Below are positions 19,201 through 28,023 of a stretch of 64,000 nucleotides of DNA, piece by piece. Below the pieces are notes generated by a model. It was not told where the DNA came from. It searched no databases and saw nothing but the letters and a program-made list of their open reading frames with translations. The stretch comes from Cyclobacterium xiamenense. GTDB taxonomy: Bacteria > Bacteroidota > Bacteroidia > Cytophagales > Cyclobacteriaceae. The position numbers and the translations under genes were made by a program. Location of the stretch: positions 1 to 64,000 of the forward strand of contig NZ_WIOK01000019.1 in assembly GCF_009467825.1 (NCBI RefSeq), in the 5' to 3' direction. Each line of letters starts with the position of its first letter. The stretch's first letter is position 1.

Positions 19201-20603
19201 AAAACCGCTTGCGTCCCGTGCTCCTGACAGCCTCCACGGATATCCTGGGCTTTATTCCCATGGCCCTATCTACCTCTGCAGGGGCCGAGGTGCAACGACC
19301 CATCGCTACCGTGGTGATCGGGGGCCTGATCACCGCGTTTTTTCTGACCTTAATCGTGCTTCCGGTGGTGTATTACGTGGTAAAATCCAAAAAAATTCGA
19401 GGTTTTCGCCCAGGTAAAGCGCTAACTGCAGTGGTCCTGCTGTTTGGAATTCCCTTTCTAAGTCCGGCACAGGAACAGGCCATTGGTCCGGAAGAAGCCT
19501 GGGACATGGCATTGGAAAACAACTACGAGCTGGCCGCTGCCCGTTTGTCGGTAGAAAACCGCGCCGTTTTGACCCGAACCGGCTGGGACATTGCCCCTTC
19601 CCTGTTCTTCGTAGGGACGGAAGAAAACCAGCGTAACCTGGAGGGAGATGGGGTCAACTCTTTTGGATTTCAGCAGTACCTGGATTTTCCAGGCGTCTAT
19701 GTCGCACGAAAAAAAGTACTGGAAAAGGACCTGCTGCTGGAAGAAGACCGCTACGACCTGCGGACCCTGGCCTTGAAAAAGCGCCTGTACAAGGCCTTTT
19801 ACCAGTTGGATTACCTGGTAAAAAAGAAACGCCAATACGCAGGTTTTGACTCCCTGTACCAAAACCTGTACCAAGCCTCCGAGAAGCGCTATGCTTCCGG
19901 AATGACCAACAAGCTGGCCATGGTGATGGCAAAGGCCCGATCTGAAAAAATTCGGCTCAACTATTCCCAGCTGGATCAGGATATCCGCATTGCCTACCAA
20001 CAGGTCCAGGAAATCGTGCAAACCTCCGACACCTTGCGGATAAACGCTCCGGAATTGACGCTGGACATGGCCACCCTACCCCAACTGGAGGACCATCCCT
20101 CCTACGCTTACCTGCGCCATCAAAAGGAACGGTATGCGGCGGAAACCAGGCAAATGCAAAACAAATTGCTGCCCGGGCTATACCTGCAATACATGTTCCA
20201 AAAAGTGGATGGCGTCAGTGGCTTTTTTGGCTACCAGGCGGGAATCCAGCTACCGCTGTGGTTTGGCCCCTCCCGGGCCCGGGTACAGGCTGCACGGGTA
20301 TCCGTCTACCGGTCCGAAAACGAAATCGACGCCCTTGGCATGCGCTACGAATCTGCCCTAAACCAGAAAAAATCGCTTCTCGAAAAGCAGCTCAATGAGT
20401 TGGACTATTACAACCGGGAGGCCCTTCCCCTGGCAAAAGAAATCGTCAGCACCGCCCAAACGAGTTTCGATAGCGGTGAAATCGACTACCTGGAGTTCAT
20501 CCGAAGCCTGGAGTACGCCACCGAGATTGAAATGAACCACCTGGACCTGCGGAACGCCTACAACCAAACACTACTTGATATTCACTATTTTACCCTGCCA
20601 TGA
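16287..20603 (+). CDS. CusA/CzcA heavy-metal RND pump fused to a TolC-like outer-membrane domain
   Basis: 1438 residues, about 400 longer than a normal CusA/CzcA. Residues 1-1040 form the inner-membrane RND pump with twelve helices; DFGILIDGAVVVVEYVV near residue 400 is the conserved proton-relay helix, and the porter domain has GVEEIRSVSKYGLS. After the last helix (VLPVVYYVVKSKK) comes a second hydrophobic stretch resembling a signal peptide (ALTAVVLLFGIPFLSPAQ, about residues 1045-1060). A TolC/CzcC-like coiled-coil domain with EAWDMALENNYELAAARL then runs to the end. The fusion puts pump and outer-membrane channel in one gene. Such fusions occur in Bacteroidota. The metal (Cu, Ag, Zn, Co) is not decided. 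The cusB-like gene overlaps by four bases. Confidence 0.9.
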   Translation: MIHRIIAFSVKNKFIVLLAVLALVIWGLFSFQRLSIGSVPDITSNQVQIITVARNLATEEVEQFITFPIELAVANLPGVEEIRSVSKYGLSTITVVFDEGMGTYLPRQLIGEKLAQASKDIPAHFGSPEMAPISTGLGEIYQYTLETRPGYEDRYSVMDLREIQDWLIKRQLTGIEGVVEINTWGGYLKQYEVAMQPEKLRSMDISLLEVLQALQDNNENAGGAYLEKNQTNYFIRGEGMIQSLEDIRKIVVTNRGGVPLTIADLAEVRFGYATRFGAITGNGQGEKVLGQVMMLKGENSYAVIKNVKERIAEVEKILPEGVYINGFLDRSVLIDKTTSTIQENLILGALFVIFILVVLMGNFRSGLLVASVIPLSLLFGISLMSLFRVDANLLSLGAIDFGILIDGAVVVVEYVVYQMGKKFPGLTGKAQKEGVDKLVIDSSNRMMNAAIFGQIIILIVFIPILSFTGVEGKMFQPMALTFMFILAGAMILCLTYVPVMAALFVRPSKNENKTLSARIIRTVHGWYEPVLIRALKHSKFVLITALIAFGSSLFVFSRLGGEFLPTLDEGDYVIQPVLKPGTSLAQTIEITTKIESILLEKFPDEVEQVVSRIGAAEIPTDPMSMEMSDIIIKLREPADWSRAEGKADLANQMTAELSVLPGITYQFTQPIEMRFNELLTGVQSDLAIKIFGEDLETLYRYGLEAAAIIRDVEGIDNIKVEQLVGLPQVSIRYDRDKLALYGLSIADVNQVIRTAFAGSTVGTIFEKERRFDLALRLDRETVSTEVVEELSLPLPNGQKILLKQVADISFQSGPAQISRDDTKRRIVLSLNASERDVESIVTDIQALLDAQLDLPTGYSIAYGGQFENLNQARDRLIKVVPLALLLIAIMLYFTFHSVSETIMVFLSIPLAVIGGIVALWIRDMPFSISAGIGFIALFGIAVLNGIVLISYLNDLESDGETDIHKRILKGCKNRLRPVLLTASTDILGFIPMALSTSAGAEVQRPIATVVIGGLITAFFLTLIVLPVVYYVVKSKKIRGFRPGKALTAVVLLFGIPFLSPAQEQAIGPEEAWDMALENNYELAAARLSVENRAVLTRTGWDIAPSLFFVGTEENQRNLEGDGVNSFGFQQYLDFPGVYVARKKVLEKDLLLEEDRYDLRTLALKKRLYKAFYQLDYLVKKKRQYAGFDSLYQNLYQASEKRYASGMTNKLAMVMAKARSEKIRLNYSQLDQDIRIAYQQVQEIVQTSDTLRINAPELTLDMATLPQLEDHPSYAYLRHQKERYAAETRQMQNKLLPGLYLQYMFQKVDGVSGFFGYQAGIQLPLWFGPSRARVQAARVSVYRSENEIDALGMRYESALNQKKSLLEKQLNELDYYNREALPLAKEIVSTAQTSFDSGEIDYLEFIRSLEYATEIEMNHLDLRNAYNQTLLDIHYFTLP

Positions 20604-21766
20604 AAATCCGAAGCCTACTCTTTCTTCTTCTTGTCAGCGGACTAATGGCCTGCAACGACACCCCTCCTTCCTCCGGGGAAGCTTCCGAATCCGGAGATGC
20701 AACCGGCGAGTCCGAAGTTTGGCTCAGTCCCGAACAGGAGGTCGTTACCGGCATTCGCCTGGGGAATTTTGTCAAACAACCCCTGGCTGATCTCGTAAAG
20801 GCGCCTGGATTTATCGACTCCCCTCCCCAGTACAAGGCCAGTGTAAACGCCTTTGCTACGGTATTTGTCGAAAAAATTCACGTAATCGTGGGCGATGAAG
20901 TCCAAAAAGACGAGGTGCTGGTGACCGCTTCCAGCCCGGAGTATGTGGCCATGCAGCAGGCCTATCTGGAAGCCCGAAATCAGCTAGCTGCGCTGGAAAG
21001 TGACTTTCTGCGAAAGCAGTCGCTGCGAGCGGACAATATTTCTTCCCAACGGGAATTCGAAGAAGCCCGGGCGGCCTTTCAATCGGCCCGCGGGCAAAAA
21101 GCCGCGCTGGAAAGTAACCTGCAACTGATGGGTGCAGACCTACCGGCCCTGGAGGAGGGTACCCTGGCGCCAAAAATTCAGATCAAAAGTCCGATCACTG
21201 GAAAAATTGCCATGCTGCAGACCTCAGTGGGGCAACACAGTGCCCCACACGAAGTAATGATGGAAGTAATTAACAGCGAGCACCTGCACGTAGAAATGAA
21301 AGTTCTCGAACAAGACATTCCCAAAATAAAAGAGGGACAGCCGGTGGTTTTTACCCTACCGGATTTTAAGGAGCAACTATTTCGTGGAGAGGTGTACCGA
21401 AAGGGAAACACCATCGACCCGGCCGGACGGTTTGTGCAGGTACATGCACACATGGACACCGAAAACCCCTCGTTTCTTCCCGGTATGTACATCAACAGTT
21501 ACGTGGTGGTGAATCAGGACTCCATTTGGTCGGTGCCTTCCGGCGCTATTGTGCACGAGGGAAGCGAAACCTTTCTATTTGTCCTGCAGGAAAGCGGGGA
21601 TGCGCAACGCAAATACCTGCGCAAGCAGGTGCGCACGGGCATAGAAGCCATGGGGTATACCGCCATCCTCAACCCGGACGAGGGGTTGTTTCGGGACAGC
21701 GTGGTCGTCTCCGGCACCTACTACTTGTCCAACGCCCTGAACGAAGCCGGGGGACACGATAACTAA
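20600..21766 (+). CDS. CusB/CzcB-type periplasmic adaptor lipoprotein
   Basis: 388 residues. The lipoprotein signal ends in GLMACN (Cys19). The mature part has the layout of a membrane-fusion protein: barrel-sandwich half (VNAFATVFVEKIHVIVGDEV), a helical hairpin (AYLEARNQLAALESDFLRKQ and the reverse arm), the second lipoyl half (IKSPITGKIAMLQTSVGQ), and beta-barrel domains. It connects the RND pump to the outer-membrane channel. Its ATG overlaps the pump's TGA (ATGA), so translation is coupled. No metal-binding N-terminal Met cluster is evident. Confidence 0.9.
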   Translation: MKIRSLLFLLLVSGLMACNDTPPSSGEASESGDATGESEVWLSPEQEVVTGIRLGNFVKQPLADLVKAPGFIDSPPQYKASVNAFATVFVEKIHVIVGDEVQKDEVLVTASSPEYVAMQQAYLEARNQLAALESDFLRKQSLRADNISSQREFEEARAAFQSARGQKAALESNLQLMGADLPALEEGTLAPKIQIKSPITGKIAMLQTSVGQHSAPHEVMMEVINSEHLHVEMKVLEQDIPKIKEGQPVVFTLPDFKEQLFRGEVYRKGNTIDPAGRFVQVHAHMDTENPSFLPGMYINSYVVVNQDSIWSVPSGAIVHEGSETFLFVLQESGDAQRKYLRKQVRTGIEAMGYTAILNPDEGLFRDSVVVSGTYYLSNALNEAGGHDN

Positions 21767-22170
21767 ATCAAGCCCTCTTCCAATAGTTCTTCGCCTGTTT
21801 TTACCGGACTAAGGCGGGTTAATTCCTCCTCCGTGTACAAGCGGGACCGAATCAAAAACCGAATCCCAAGTGGGATTTCCAGGGAAAAACTGCTTCCCCG
21901 TCCCGGCGTGGTATCGAGCGTCAATTGGGTATGTTTCCAGTAGTCAAATTGGTCCGCATTCATAAAAAAATCACATCCGTACACCTTTCCCATCCAAATA
22001 TCCTGGGAACCGATTTTAAAATCCCCTTTTTCAAAACACATGGGTGCCGAACCATCGCAGCAACCGCCGCTTTGATGAAACATCAACTCCGAACCGTACT
22101 GCTTTCGTAGCCGGTCGATTACCTCTTTTGCTTTTTCCGTGATGCATACACGAGGGACTGTCGCTGTCAT
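21763..22170 (-). CDS. DUF779 protein, partner of acetaldehyde dehydrogenase
   Basis: 135 residues from ATG 22170 (MTATVPRVCIT); a longer frame to 22209 is unlikely. It matches the DUF779 family: FHQSGGCCDGSAPMCF has the conserved cysteines, followed by DIWMGKVYGCDFFMNADQFDYW. DUF779 genes are usually found beside aldehyde dehydrogenases of the AldA/ExaC type, as here. The biochemical role is unknown; the cysteines suggest metal or redox binding. Its stop codon overlaps the convergent cusB-like stop (CTAA). Confidence 0.85.
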   Translation of the reverse strand: MTATVPRVCITEKAKEVIDRLRKQYGSELMFHQSGGCCDGSAPMCFEKGDFKIGSQDIWMGKVYGCDFFMNADQFDYWKHTQLTLDTTPGRGSSFSLEIPLGIRFLIRSRLYTEEELTRLSPVKTGEELLEEGLI

Positions 22171-22212
22171 TTTTTTTTGGTTATTTGGGGTGCATAGCTG
22201 GAAAAACAATGA

Positions 22213-22231
22213 CCGCTCCCATTGGGAGCGG
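22213..22231 (-). terminator. Hairpin between aldehyde dehydrogenase and DUF779 genes
   Basis: A perfect 8-bp stem (CCGCTCCC and GGGAGCGG) with a 3-base loop. Read leftward it is followed by TCATTGTTTTTCC. It may end part of the dehydrogenase transcripts and so lower DUF779 expression. Confidence 0.55.
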
Positions 22232-22243
22232 CCCTTGCGTCCG

Positions 22244-23770
22244 TTAAAAGAAACCCAACTTATTCTTATCGTACGAAATAAGCATGTTCTTGGTTTGCCG
22301 GTAGTGGTCCAGCATCATCAGGTGGTTTTCCCGTCCAAAGCCGGACTTTTTGTACCCCCCGAATGGCGCGTGCGCCGGGTAGGCATGGTAACAATTGACC
22401 CAAACGCGGCCAGCTTTGATCGCCCGAGGCACCTGATACAGCTCGTGGGCATCGCGGGACCAAAGTCCTGCCCCAAGCCCGTACATGGTGTCGTTGGCAA
22501 TTTCGATGGCCTCCTCGGTAGTCTTAAACGTAGTCACGGATGTAACCGGACCGAATATTTCCTCCTGAAAGATCCGCATCTTGTTGTGGCCCTTAAAGAT
22601 GGTCGGCTGGATGTAAAAGCCGTTTTCCAAACCGGAATTGAGGCTGGCCTTGTCTCCGCCGCAGAGTACTTCGGCCCCTTCCTGCTTGCCAATATCCAGG
22701 TACGAAAGGATTTTCTCGAACTGGTCGTTGGAGGCCTGGGCACCCATCATGGTGTCCTCGGCAAGGGGATGCCCCATTTTGATGGCTTTGGTGCGCTCCA
22801 CTACTTTCTCCATAAAGATTTCGTAAATGTCCTCGTGAACCAGGATTCGGGAAGGACAGGTACAGACTTCGCCCTGATTCAGCGCAAACATCACGGCTCC
22901 TTCCACCGCCTTGTCGAAAAAGGCATCGTCTGCATCGGCCACCGATTTCATAAAGATATTGGGTGATTTTCCGCCCAATTCCATAGTCACGGGAATGAGG
23001 TTTTCGGAGGCATATTGCATGATCAGGCGTCCGGTGGTTGTTTCTCCCGTAAAGGCTACCTTGGCCACCCGGGTAGATGTCGCCAGCGGTTTTCCAGCCT
23101 CCGGACCGAATCCGGTCACCACGTTCAACACGCCCGGAGGCAGCACTTCACCAATCAGTTCCATCAAGACCATAATGCTGGTTGGCGTCTGCTCGGCCGG
23201 CTTTACCACGGTACAGCAACCGGCAGCCAGCGCCGGCGCGATTTTCCAGGTCGCCATTAGCAAGGGGAAGTTCCAGGGAATGATTTGCCCCACCACCCCT
23301 AGCGGCTCGTGCAGTGCAATGCTCACCGTGTGCTCGTCGTGCTCCGAAATGGTGCTTTCGTCGGCACGGATCACTCCGGCAAAATACCGGAAATGATCGA
23401 TCACCAACGGCAAATCCGCAGCACGCGTCTCACGCAGTGCTTTGCCATTGTCCAGAGTTTCCACACGGGCAAGCATTTCCAGGTTGGCCTCGATGATGTC
23501 CGCCACCTTGTTTAGCACCCTGCTTCGTTCGGCCGCGGACGTTTTGGACCAGGAAGGGAAGGCCTGATGGGCCGCATCCAATGCCTTTTCCACATCCGCC
23601 CGATTTCCGCGGGCTGCGCTGGACAATACCTTCCCATCCACGGGAGAGGTATTTTCAAAATATTCGCCGGAGGAGGGAGCTACCCATGCACCACCGATGA
23701 AATGATCGTATTTTTCTTTAATCGAAGGCCTGTCTACAGGCTTGGATTGGGATACTGTTATTGTTGACAT
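22244..23770 (-). CDS. NAD-dependent aldehyde dehydrogenase (acetaldehyde dehydrogenase, ExaC/AldA type)
   Basis: 508 residues, full length for the family. Key motifs: [20 protein letters not shown] (cofactor pocket), [10 protein letters not shown] with catalytic Glu264, and [11 protein letters not shown] with catalytic Cys303. The CTC context and the ending [18 protein letters not shown]-like segment are typical of the ExaC-type enzymes. They oxidise acetaldehyde and other short aldehydes to acids, usually during alcohol breakdown. It is cytoplasmic. It heads a two-gene operon with DUF779 and is divergent from an AraC regulator that probably controls it. Confidence 0.92.
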   Translation of the reverse strand: MSTITVSQSKPVDRPSIKEKYDHFIGGAWVAPSSGEYFENTSPVDGKVLSSAARGNRADVEKALDAAHQAFPSWSKTSAAERSRVLNKVADIIEANLEMLARVETLDNGKALRETRAADLPLVIDHFRYFAGVIRADESTISEHDEHTVSIALHEPLGVVGQIIPWNFPLLMATWKIAPALAAGCCTVVKPAEQTPTSIMVLMELIGEVLPPGVLNVVTGFGPEAGKPLATSTRVAKVAFTGETTTGRLIMQYASENLIPVTMELGGKSPNIFMKSVADADDAFFDKAVEGAVMFALNQGEVCTCPSRILVHEDIYEIFMEKVVERTKAIKMGHPLAEDTMMGAQASNDQFEKILSYLDIGKQEGAEVLCGGDKASLNSGLENGFYIQPTIFKGHNKMRIFQEEIFGPVTSVTTFKTTEEAIEIANDTMYGLGAGLWSRDAHELYQVPRAIKAGRVWVNCYHAYPAHAPFGGYKKSGFGRENHLMMLDHYRQTKNMLISYDKNKLGFF

Positions 23771-24329
23771 ACTCGTGTTAATTGATTACCTGTCAAATTT
23801 CAGCAACAATTTTTCTAAAAAATCCACCTAATGCAGCAAACTATCCACCTAATCTGAGTTTGTACGCGTTCCCTACCGGAATTAATCCAAGGTTTAGAGA
23901 AGCGCATCCCAATCCCAGGCAAAGCGGGATGCACCGAGACGCAGGCAAGGGGCAAAACGCATTTGGCTAGCCTCGAAAAATGGTGTTTGGTACCGTCCTG
24001 CGTCGGAGAAACACCTGGCCGGACTGAAAGGAAAAGGCCCGGGATTGCAGCGAGCCAGACCGACCGCCCGGCCCCAGCCTTTCTACCACGGAAATCTCCC
24101 CAGGTATGCGGTTGCGTAATCGCAGGAATCCCCAGCCGGCGCAACAGGCCAAGGCCTCTACCCATCAACCAAGTGGCTGCAATTCAGTCAGGGAACGTAA
24201 AATCGAATCAATCAGGCCCTTTCTATGCGAAATGCAAGGGAAAATTGCCTCGGTACACGGTATTTGTGGTAGAATTGTTATGAAAAAATTTCCGAATTAC
24301 CTACCTTGTTTTCCTTAGTATGCGAAAGA
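23771..24329. other. Divergent promoter region, aldehyde dehydrogenase and AraC regulator
   Basis: 559 bases between divergent genes. No convincing ORF, -7 box or long palindrome was found. Upstream binding sites for the AraC-type protein are expected here but cannot be placed. Confidence 0.4.
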
Positions 24330-25256
24330 ATGCCTAATAAACCCCTAATTGCCCCTGTTCCCTGGAGAGACGAACGGGATTTGAAATCCCTGGTGGAAAA
24401 CCGCACTACCTACACGCTTGACAATTGCGAGCTGAATATCTTCGAAACCCACCAAAAAGCCGCAAACGTCAACCTGAGCTTCGGCGATCTGGTGCTGACC
24501 ACCATGCTCAAGGGTAAAAAAGTCATGCACCTGTTTGACAAGCCGGGATTTGACTACCTGCCCGGGGAGTCCGTCATCGTCCCGCCGGAAGAATGCATGA
24601 AGATCGACTTTCCCGAAGCTCGCTGGGACAATCCCACCCAGTGCATTGCCCTGTCCATATCCAGGGAGATGATTGAAAACACCTTTCACCTGCTCAATGA
24701 AAAATTTCCCGACAAAATCTGGCAGCAGGAATGGGGATTGGACAGCAACTGCTTCCATTTGATCAATACCCGTGATTTGTCCGCCGTCATCAATCGATTT
24801 ATCAACATTGGCGTGAAAGAACGATCCCGGGAAAAAGACCTGATCGCTTCCCTCGCCCTCAAAGAACTGCTGATTCGCTTGTCTCAAACCCAGGCCCGGG
24901 ACTTGCTGGAAAAGACCTACCGCAGCCATTCGGATTCCAACCGCCTCGCACACGTGGTGCACTTCATCAAAACCAACATCCGGGAGGAGATTAGCGTGGA
25001 CCAACTCAGCGAAAAAGCCTGCATGAGTAAAGCCCATTTTTCCCGGTCTTTTAAAAAAGAACTGGGCATCAGTCCCTCGGAATACATCCTGGACCAGCGC
25101 CTGACCCTGGCTGCCAATTACCTGAAACAAGGGGTCTCGCAAGTACAGGAAGTATGCTTTATGTCCGGCTTCAATAACGTCACCTATTTTATACGCGCGT
25201 TTAAAAACCGCTTCGGAAAAACCCCAAAAGCCTTCCAGAACACCCACCCTTACTAA
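24330..25256 (+). CDS. AraC-family transcriptional regulator
   Basis: 308 residues from ATG 24330 (MPNKPLIAPVPW). The N-terminal 190 residues form the AraC-type ligand/dimerisation domain seen in regulators of alcohol and aldehyde genes (CELNIFETHQKA, then PGESVIVPPEECMKIDFP). The C-terminal 100 residues carry two HTH motifs (SVDQLSEKACMSKAHFSRSF and QEVCFMSGFNNVTYFIRAFK) and the family ending FGKTPKAF. It is divergent from the acetaldehyde dehydrogenase/DUF779 operon, which is its likely target. Confidence 0.88.
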   Translation: MPNKPLIAPVPWRDERDLKSLVENRTTYTLDNCELNIFETHQKAANVNLSFGDLVLTTMLKGKKVMHLFDKPGFDYLPGESVIVPPEECMKIDFPEARWDNPTQCIALSISREMIENTFHLLNEKFPDKIWQQEWGLDSNCFHLINTRDLSAVINRFINIGVKERSREKDLIASLALKELLIRLSQTQARDLLEKTYRSHSDSNRLAHVVHFIKTNIREEISVDQLSEKACMSKAHFSRSFKKELGISPSEYILDQRLTLAANYLKQGVSQVQEVCFMSGFNNVTYFIRAFKNRFGKTPKAFQNTHPY

Positions 25257-25395
25257 CGAAGAAAAGTTTCCCCAGCTTCTTGCGGATCGGATACTTCCAG
25301 TTGCACCATTCATCAGGAATCCGTGTGGGTCAATGGCCCTTTTTCGACATGGCGGGTATAGGATATAACATACATCCTGCAGACCCGTTTAAAAA

Positions 25396-27693
25396 ATGAC
25401 TCAATCGCTAAAATTCTATACGCTTGGACTTCTTATTTCTGTCCTGAGCTTGCCATTGGCCGCCCAGCAAACGCTTTGGAAACCGGTAGCCGACAAGGTA
25501 TTCCTTCAGGAAAAAAGTGAATTAGTTCATACCCCCACCGCCGTGACGCAGGTAGCCCTTTTGGCGGGCCGTTCCTTTGCCGTGGTGGATGGAAAACTTC
25601 AGGAACTGAAAGAAGGAAGCCTTCAGCCGGTATCCGATAGCCCGGCGGGGATACAGAAGTTAGAAGTGATTGGTGCCGACGCCTGGGTCATCGCCGCCTC
25701 TGGGTTGTACCGCTTTGGCGGCAACTCCTGGGAACAACTCAGTGAAGACAGTTTTGTGGATGTTTGCCTGCATCAGGGCAAAATCCATGCCGCTACCCGG
25801 GAGGCCATTTACGTCCACGAAACGGGGAAATTAACCAACATTGAACCGAATGGCGGCTACCTTTCCAGCGATGTGACCATGCTGATGGAAGACGGTACCC
25901 AGCTGCTGGCCGATCCGGTAAAATTGGGGCCTATCACGGCAATAGCCAGTTACAGCGGTACCTTGCACATTCTCCGGCCTGGAAAACTGGTACAGCTTTC
26001 TGGAAAGGTGGTCAACGAACACCTCATTGATTGGGGCAATCTGCCTTCTAAAACTACCTACGACCTGCTGTCCCTGGGAAGTCGGCTATATGTTAGCACA
26101 GACCGGGGTTTGGGCGTGCTGCGGGGTGCTTCCCTGCAGCAAATCAAAGGGGCCGACGGCCTGCCGGTAGAAGATACGCGGGAGCTGGCACAGGGATTTG
26201 ACCGGGATGTATGGATTGCCACCACCCGCGGGGCGGTTCGGATGCTGGAAGACGACTGGCACTATTTCGGTGCCGACCACTGGCTGCCGGATAACCAAGT
26301 CAATGATATTGCGGTGGGGGAAAACGAAGTGCTGCTGGCCACCGAAGGCGGCATTGGCATTATTCGCTACGAGCCATTTACCCTGCGCAAGAAAAGCGAC
26401 CATTACGAACAATGGCTGGAGGAATACGGACACAAACGCATGGGCTTTATTCACACCCTCTACCAATACGAAGGCGAATGGGTGCGCGAAATCAGCGACA
26501 ATGACGGCGCCCATACGGCCACCTACCTCTCGGCCATGAGCTACAAATACGCCGTGACCGGGGAGGAAACGGCGCGCCAAGAAGCGGTCAATTCCTTTCA
26601 GGCCATGTTGTGGCTGGAGCGAATCACCCCCATTGACGGACTGATCGCCCGCTCCATCTGGTCCCGCAAAGGAGATAAAGGCGCCATGGGGCAACGGGGT
26701 TCCGGCGGCCTTCCGGCCAAATGGAACGCCACGGCAGATAGCCTTTGGTACTGGAAAGGGGATGCTTCCAGCGACGAAATCATCGCTCATTTCTATAGCG
26801 TGGCCTTGTTTCACGACCTGGCAGCCAAGGGGCAGGAAAAAGAACTGGCCAAAGAACACATGCGCCGGATAGCCGGCTACATCATGGAAAACGGCTGGGT
26901 GCTGATCGATGCGGATGGGCAACCCACCCGCTGGGGACGCTGGAATCCTGAGTACCTGCTGCGCCCCTATGGCTGGTCCGACCGGGGTGTGAACGGGCTG
27001 GAAGCGCTGGCGTTTACCTACTCCACCTACGCCCTGACCGGAGAAGAACGCTTCAAAAAAGGATACGAGCAGTTGGTGGACTGGGGCTATGCAGAAAATA
27101 CCGTCAAGCAGAAAAACACCTTCCCTCCTTCCCAGATTGCCCCCTGGGATGACAACCTGGCCTTTGAGGCCTACAATACCCTGCTGCGCTACGAGAAGGA
27201 TCCCATTCTCCGCTCCTTTTACCTGAGAAGCCTGGAGCGTACTTTTGAAATCAAGCGCATGGAGCAGATCCCCTGGTTTAACTTTACCTACGCGGCCATG
27301 ACCGGCAACGATGCCGATTTAGAGGCCGCCGTGCAACATTTGCGGGAGTGGACACTCGATTGCACGGAGCACAATTTTGCCAATTCCCACCGGGACGATT
27401 TGTTTGTGGAAGCGGGCTATACTTCCTATGAGGGCGGCCTGAAGGCCATCTCTCCAAGAGAAACCACCGTCATGCGGGGCGCCCGACGGGCAATTGTCCT
27501 GGATGGAGGTAGAAACAGCACCTTGATCATGGAGCCAACAGGCTTTATCCGGGATTATTGGATGGGCCGGCACTATGGCCTGATTCAGGCTCCCGAAGCG
27601 AACGATCACGATTTTTTGGAGGTGGACAGAGGTTCAGGGGAAAAAGTTGGAGCGGCACCTTATGATGGACCGGATCGGCCGGATTTTTTGTAA
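25396..27693 (+). CDS. Exported beta-propeller plus (alpha/alpha)6-toroid protein, possible glycan-active enzyme
   Basis: 765 residues with a Sec signal peptide (ending SLPLAAQQ). Residues 25-340 are propeller-like blades with LYVSTDRGLGVL, DVWIATTRGAVRML and EVLLATEGGIGII, as in ligand-binding two-component-regulator propellers. Residues 345-765 look all-helical: SDNDGAHTATYLSAMSYKYAVTG-type motif, WYWKGDASSDE, GWSDRGVNGLEAL and WDDNLAFEAYNTLL suggest a six-hairpin toroid as in many glycosidases and lyases. No kinase or regulator part follows the propeller, which is unusual. No family name can be given. It is monocistronic. Confidence 0.6.
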   Translation: MTQSLKFYTLGLLISVLSLPLAAQQTLWKPVADKVFLQEKSELVHTPTAVTQVALLAGRSFAVVDGKLQELKEGSLQPVSDSPAGIQKLEVIGADAWVIAASGLYRFGGNSWEQLSEDSFVDVCLHQGKIHAATREAIYVHETGKLTNIEPNGGYLSSDVTMLMEDGTQLLADPVKLGPITAIASYSGTLHILRPGKLVQLSGKVVNEHLIDWGNLPSKTTYDLLSLGSRLYVSTDRGLGVLRGASLQQIKGADGLPVEDTRELAQGFDRDVWIATTRGAVRMLEDDWHYFGADHWLPDNQVNDIAVGENEVLLATEGGIGIIRYEPFTLRKKSDHYEQWLEEYGHKRMGFIHTLYQYEGEWVREISDNDGAHTATYLSAMSYKYAVTGEETARQEAVNSFQAMLWLERITPIDGLIARSIWSRKGDKGAMGQRGSGGLPAKWNATADSLWYWKGDASSDEIIAHFYSVALFHDLAAKGQEKELAKEHMRRIAGYIMENGWVLIDADGQPTRWGRWNPEYLLRPYGWSDRGVNGLEALAFTYSTYALTGEERFKKGYEQLVDWGYAENTVKQKNTFPPSQIAPWDDNLAFEAYNTLLRYEKDPILRSFYLRSLERTFEIKRMEQIPWFNFTYAAMTGNDADLEAAVQHLREWTLDCTEHNFANSHRDDLFVEAGYTSYEGGLKAISPRETTVMRGARRAIVLDGGRNSTLIMEPTGFIRDYWMGRHYGLIQAPEANDHDFLEVDRGSGEKVGAAPYDGPDRPDFL

Positions 27694-27711
27694 AATACGT
27701 TGAAGGTATTC

Positions 27712-28023
27712 TTATTCAAGATCAAGGACAATGCGAATAGTTTCCTTAACCTGAACCGCTAATTCGTCTGGTAATGTACCCAGCCTTTCGGTAAGCCTTC
27801 GATTATCTATTGCCCTAACCTGGTCAATCATGATAGCACAGGGTTGATTCAGATTGGCAACACCCTTATTCAAATGAACCCGTAAAATCTACACATCTTT
27901 TCGCACGTTTGTTGTGATTGGACAAACAACCGTTGATGGATGAGGGAATTTAGCAAGAAGGTTTGTTTGAATGAGCAAAACGGGACTTTTGTTATTTCCA
28001 GACCCCTTTCGATTCAGGCCAAA
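27712..28023 (-). pseudogene. MazF/PemK-type toxin remnant with in-frame TAG
   Basis: The leftward frame reads GSGNNKSPVLLIQTNLLAKF, then PSTVVCPITTN, then after a TAG at 27889-27891 ILRVHL...CAIMIDQVRAIDNRRL and LPDELAVQVKETIRIVLDLE. This is the MazF/PemK fold in order, including the IDQ.RAIDxxRL signature, broken by one nonsense codon. The 5' end (the start codon and first beta-strand) has been lost and replaced by unrelated DNA near 28023. No MazE antitoxin is found upstream. Confidence 0.7.

Noticed and set aside
24345-25313. A 322-codon frame opposite the AraC regulator
   Set aside because: The AraC-type HTH motifs on the other strand are decisive; the opposite frame has no motifs.
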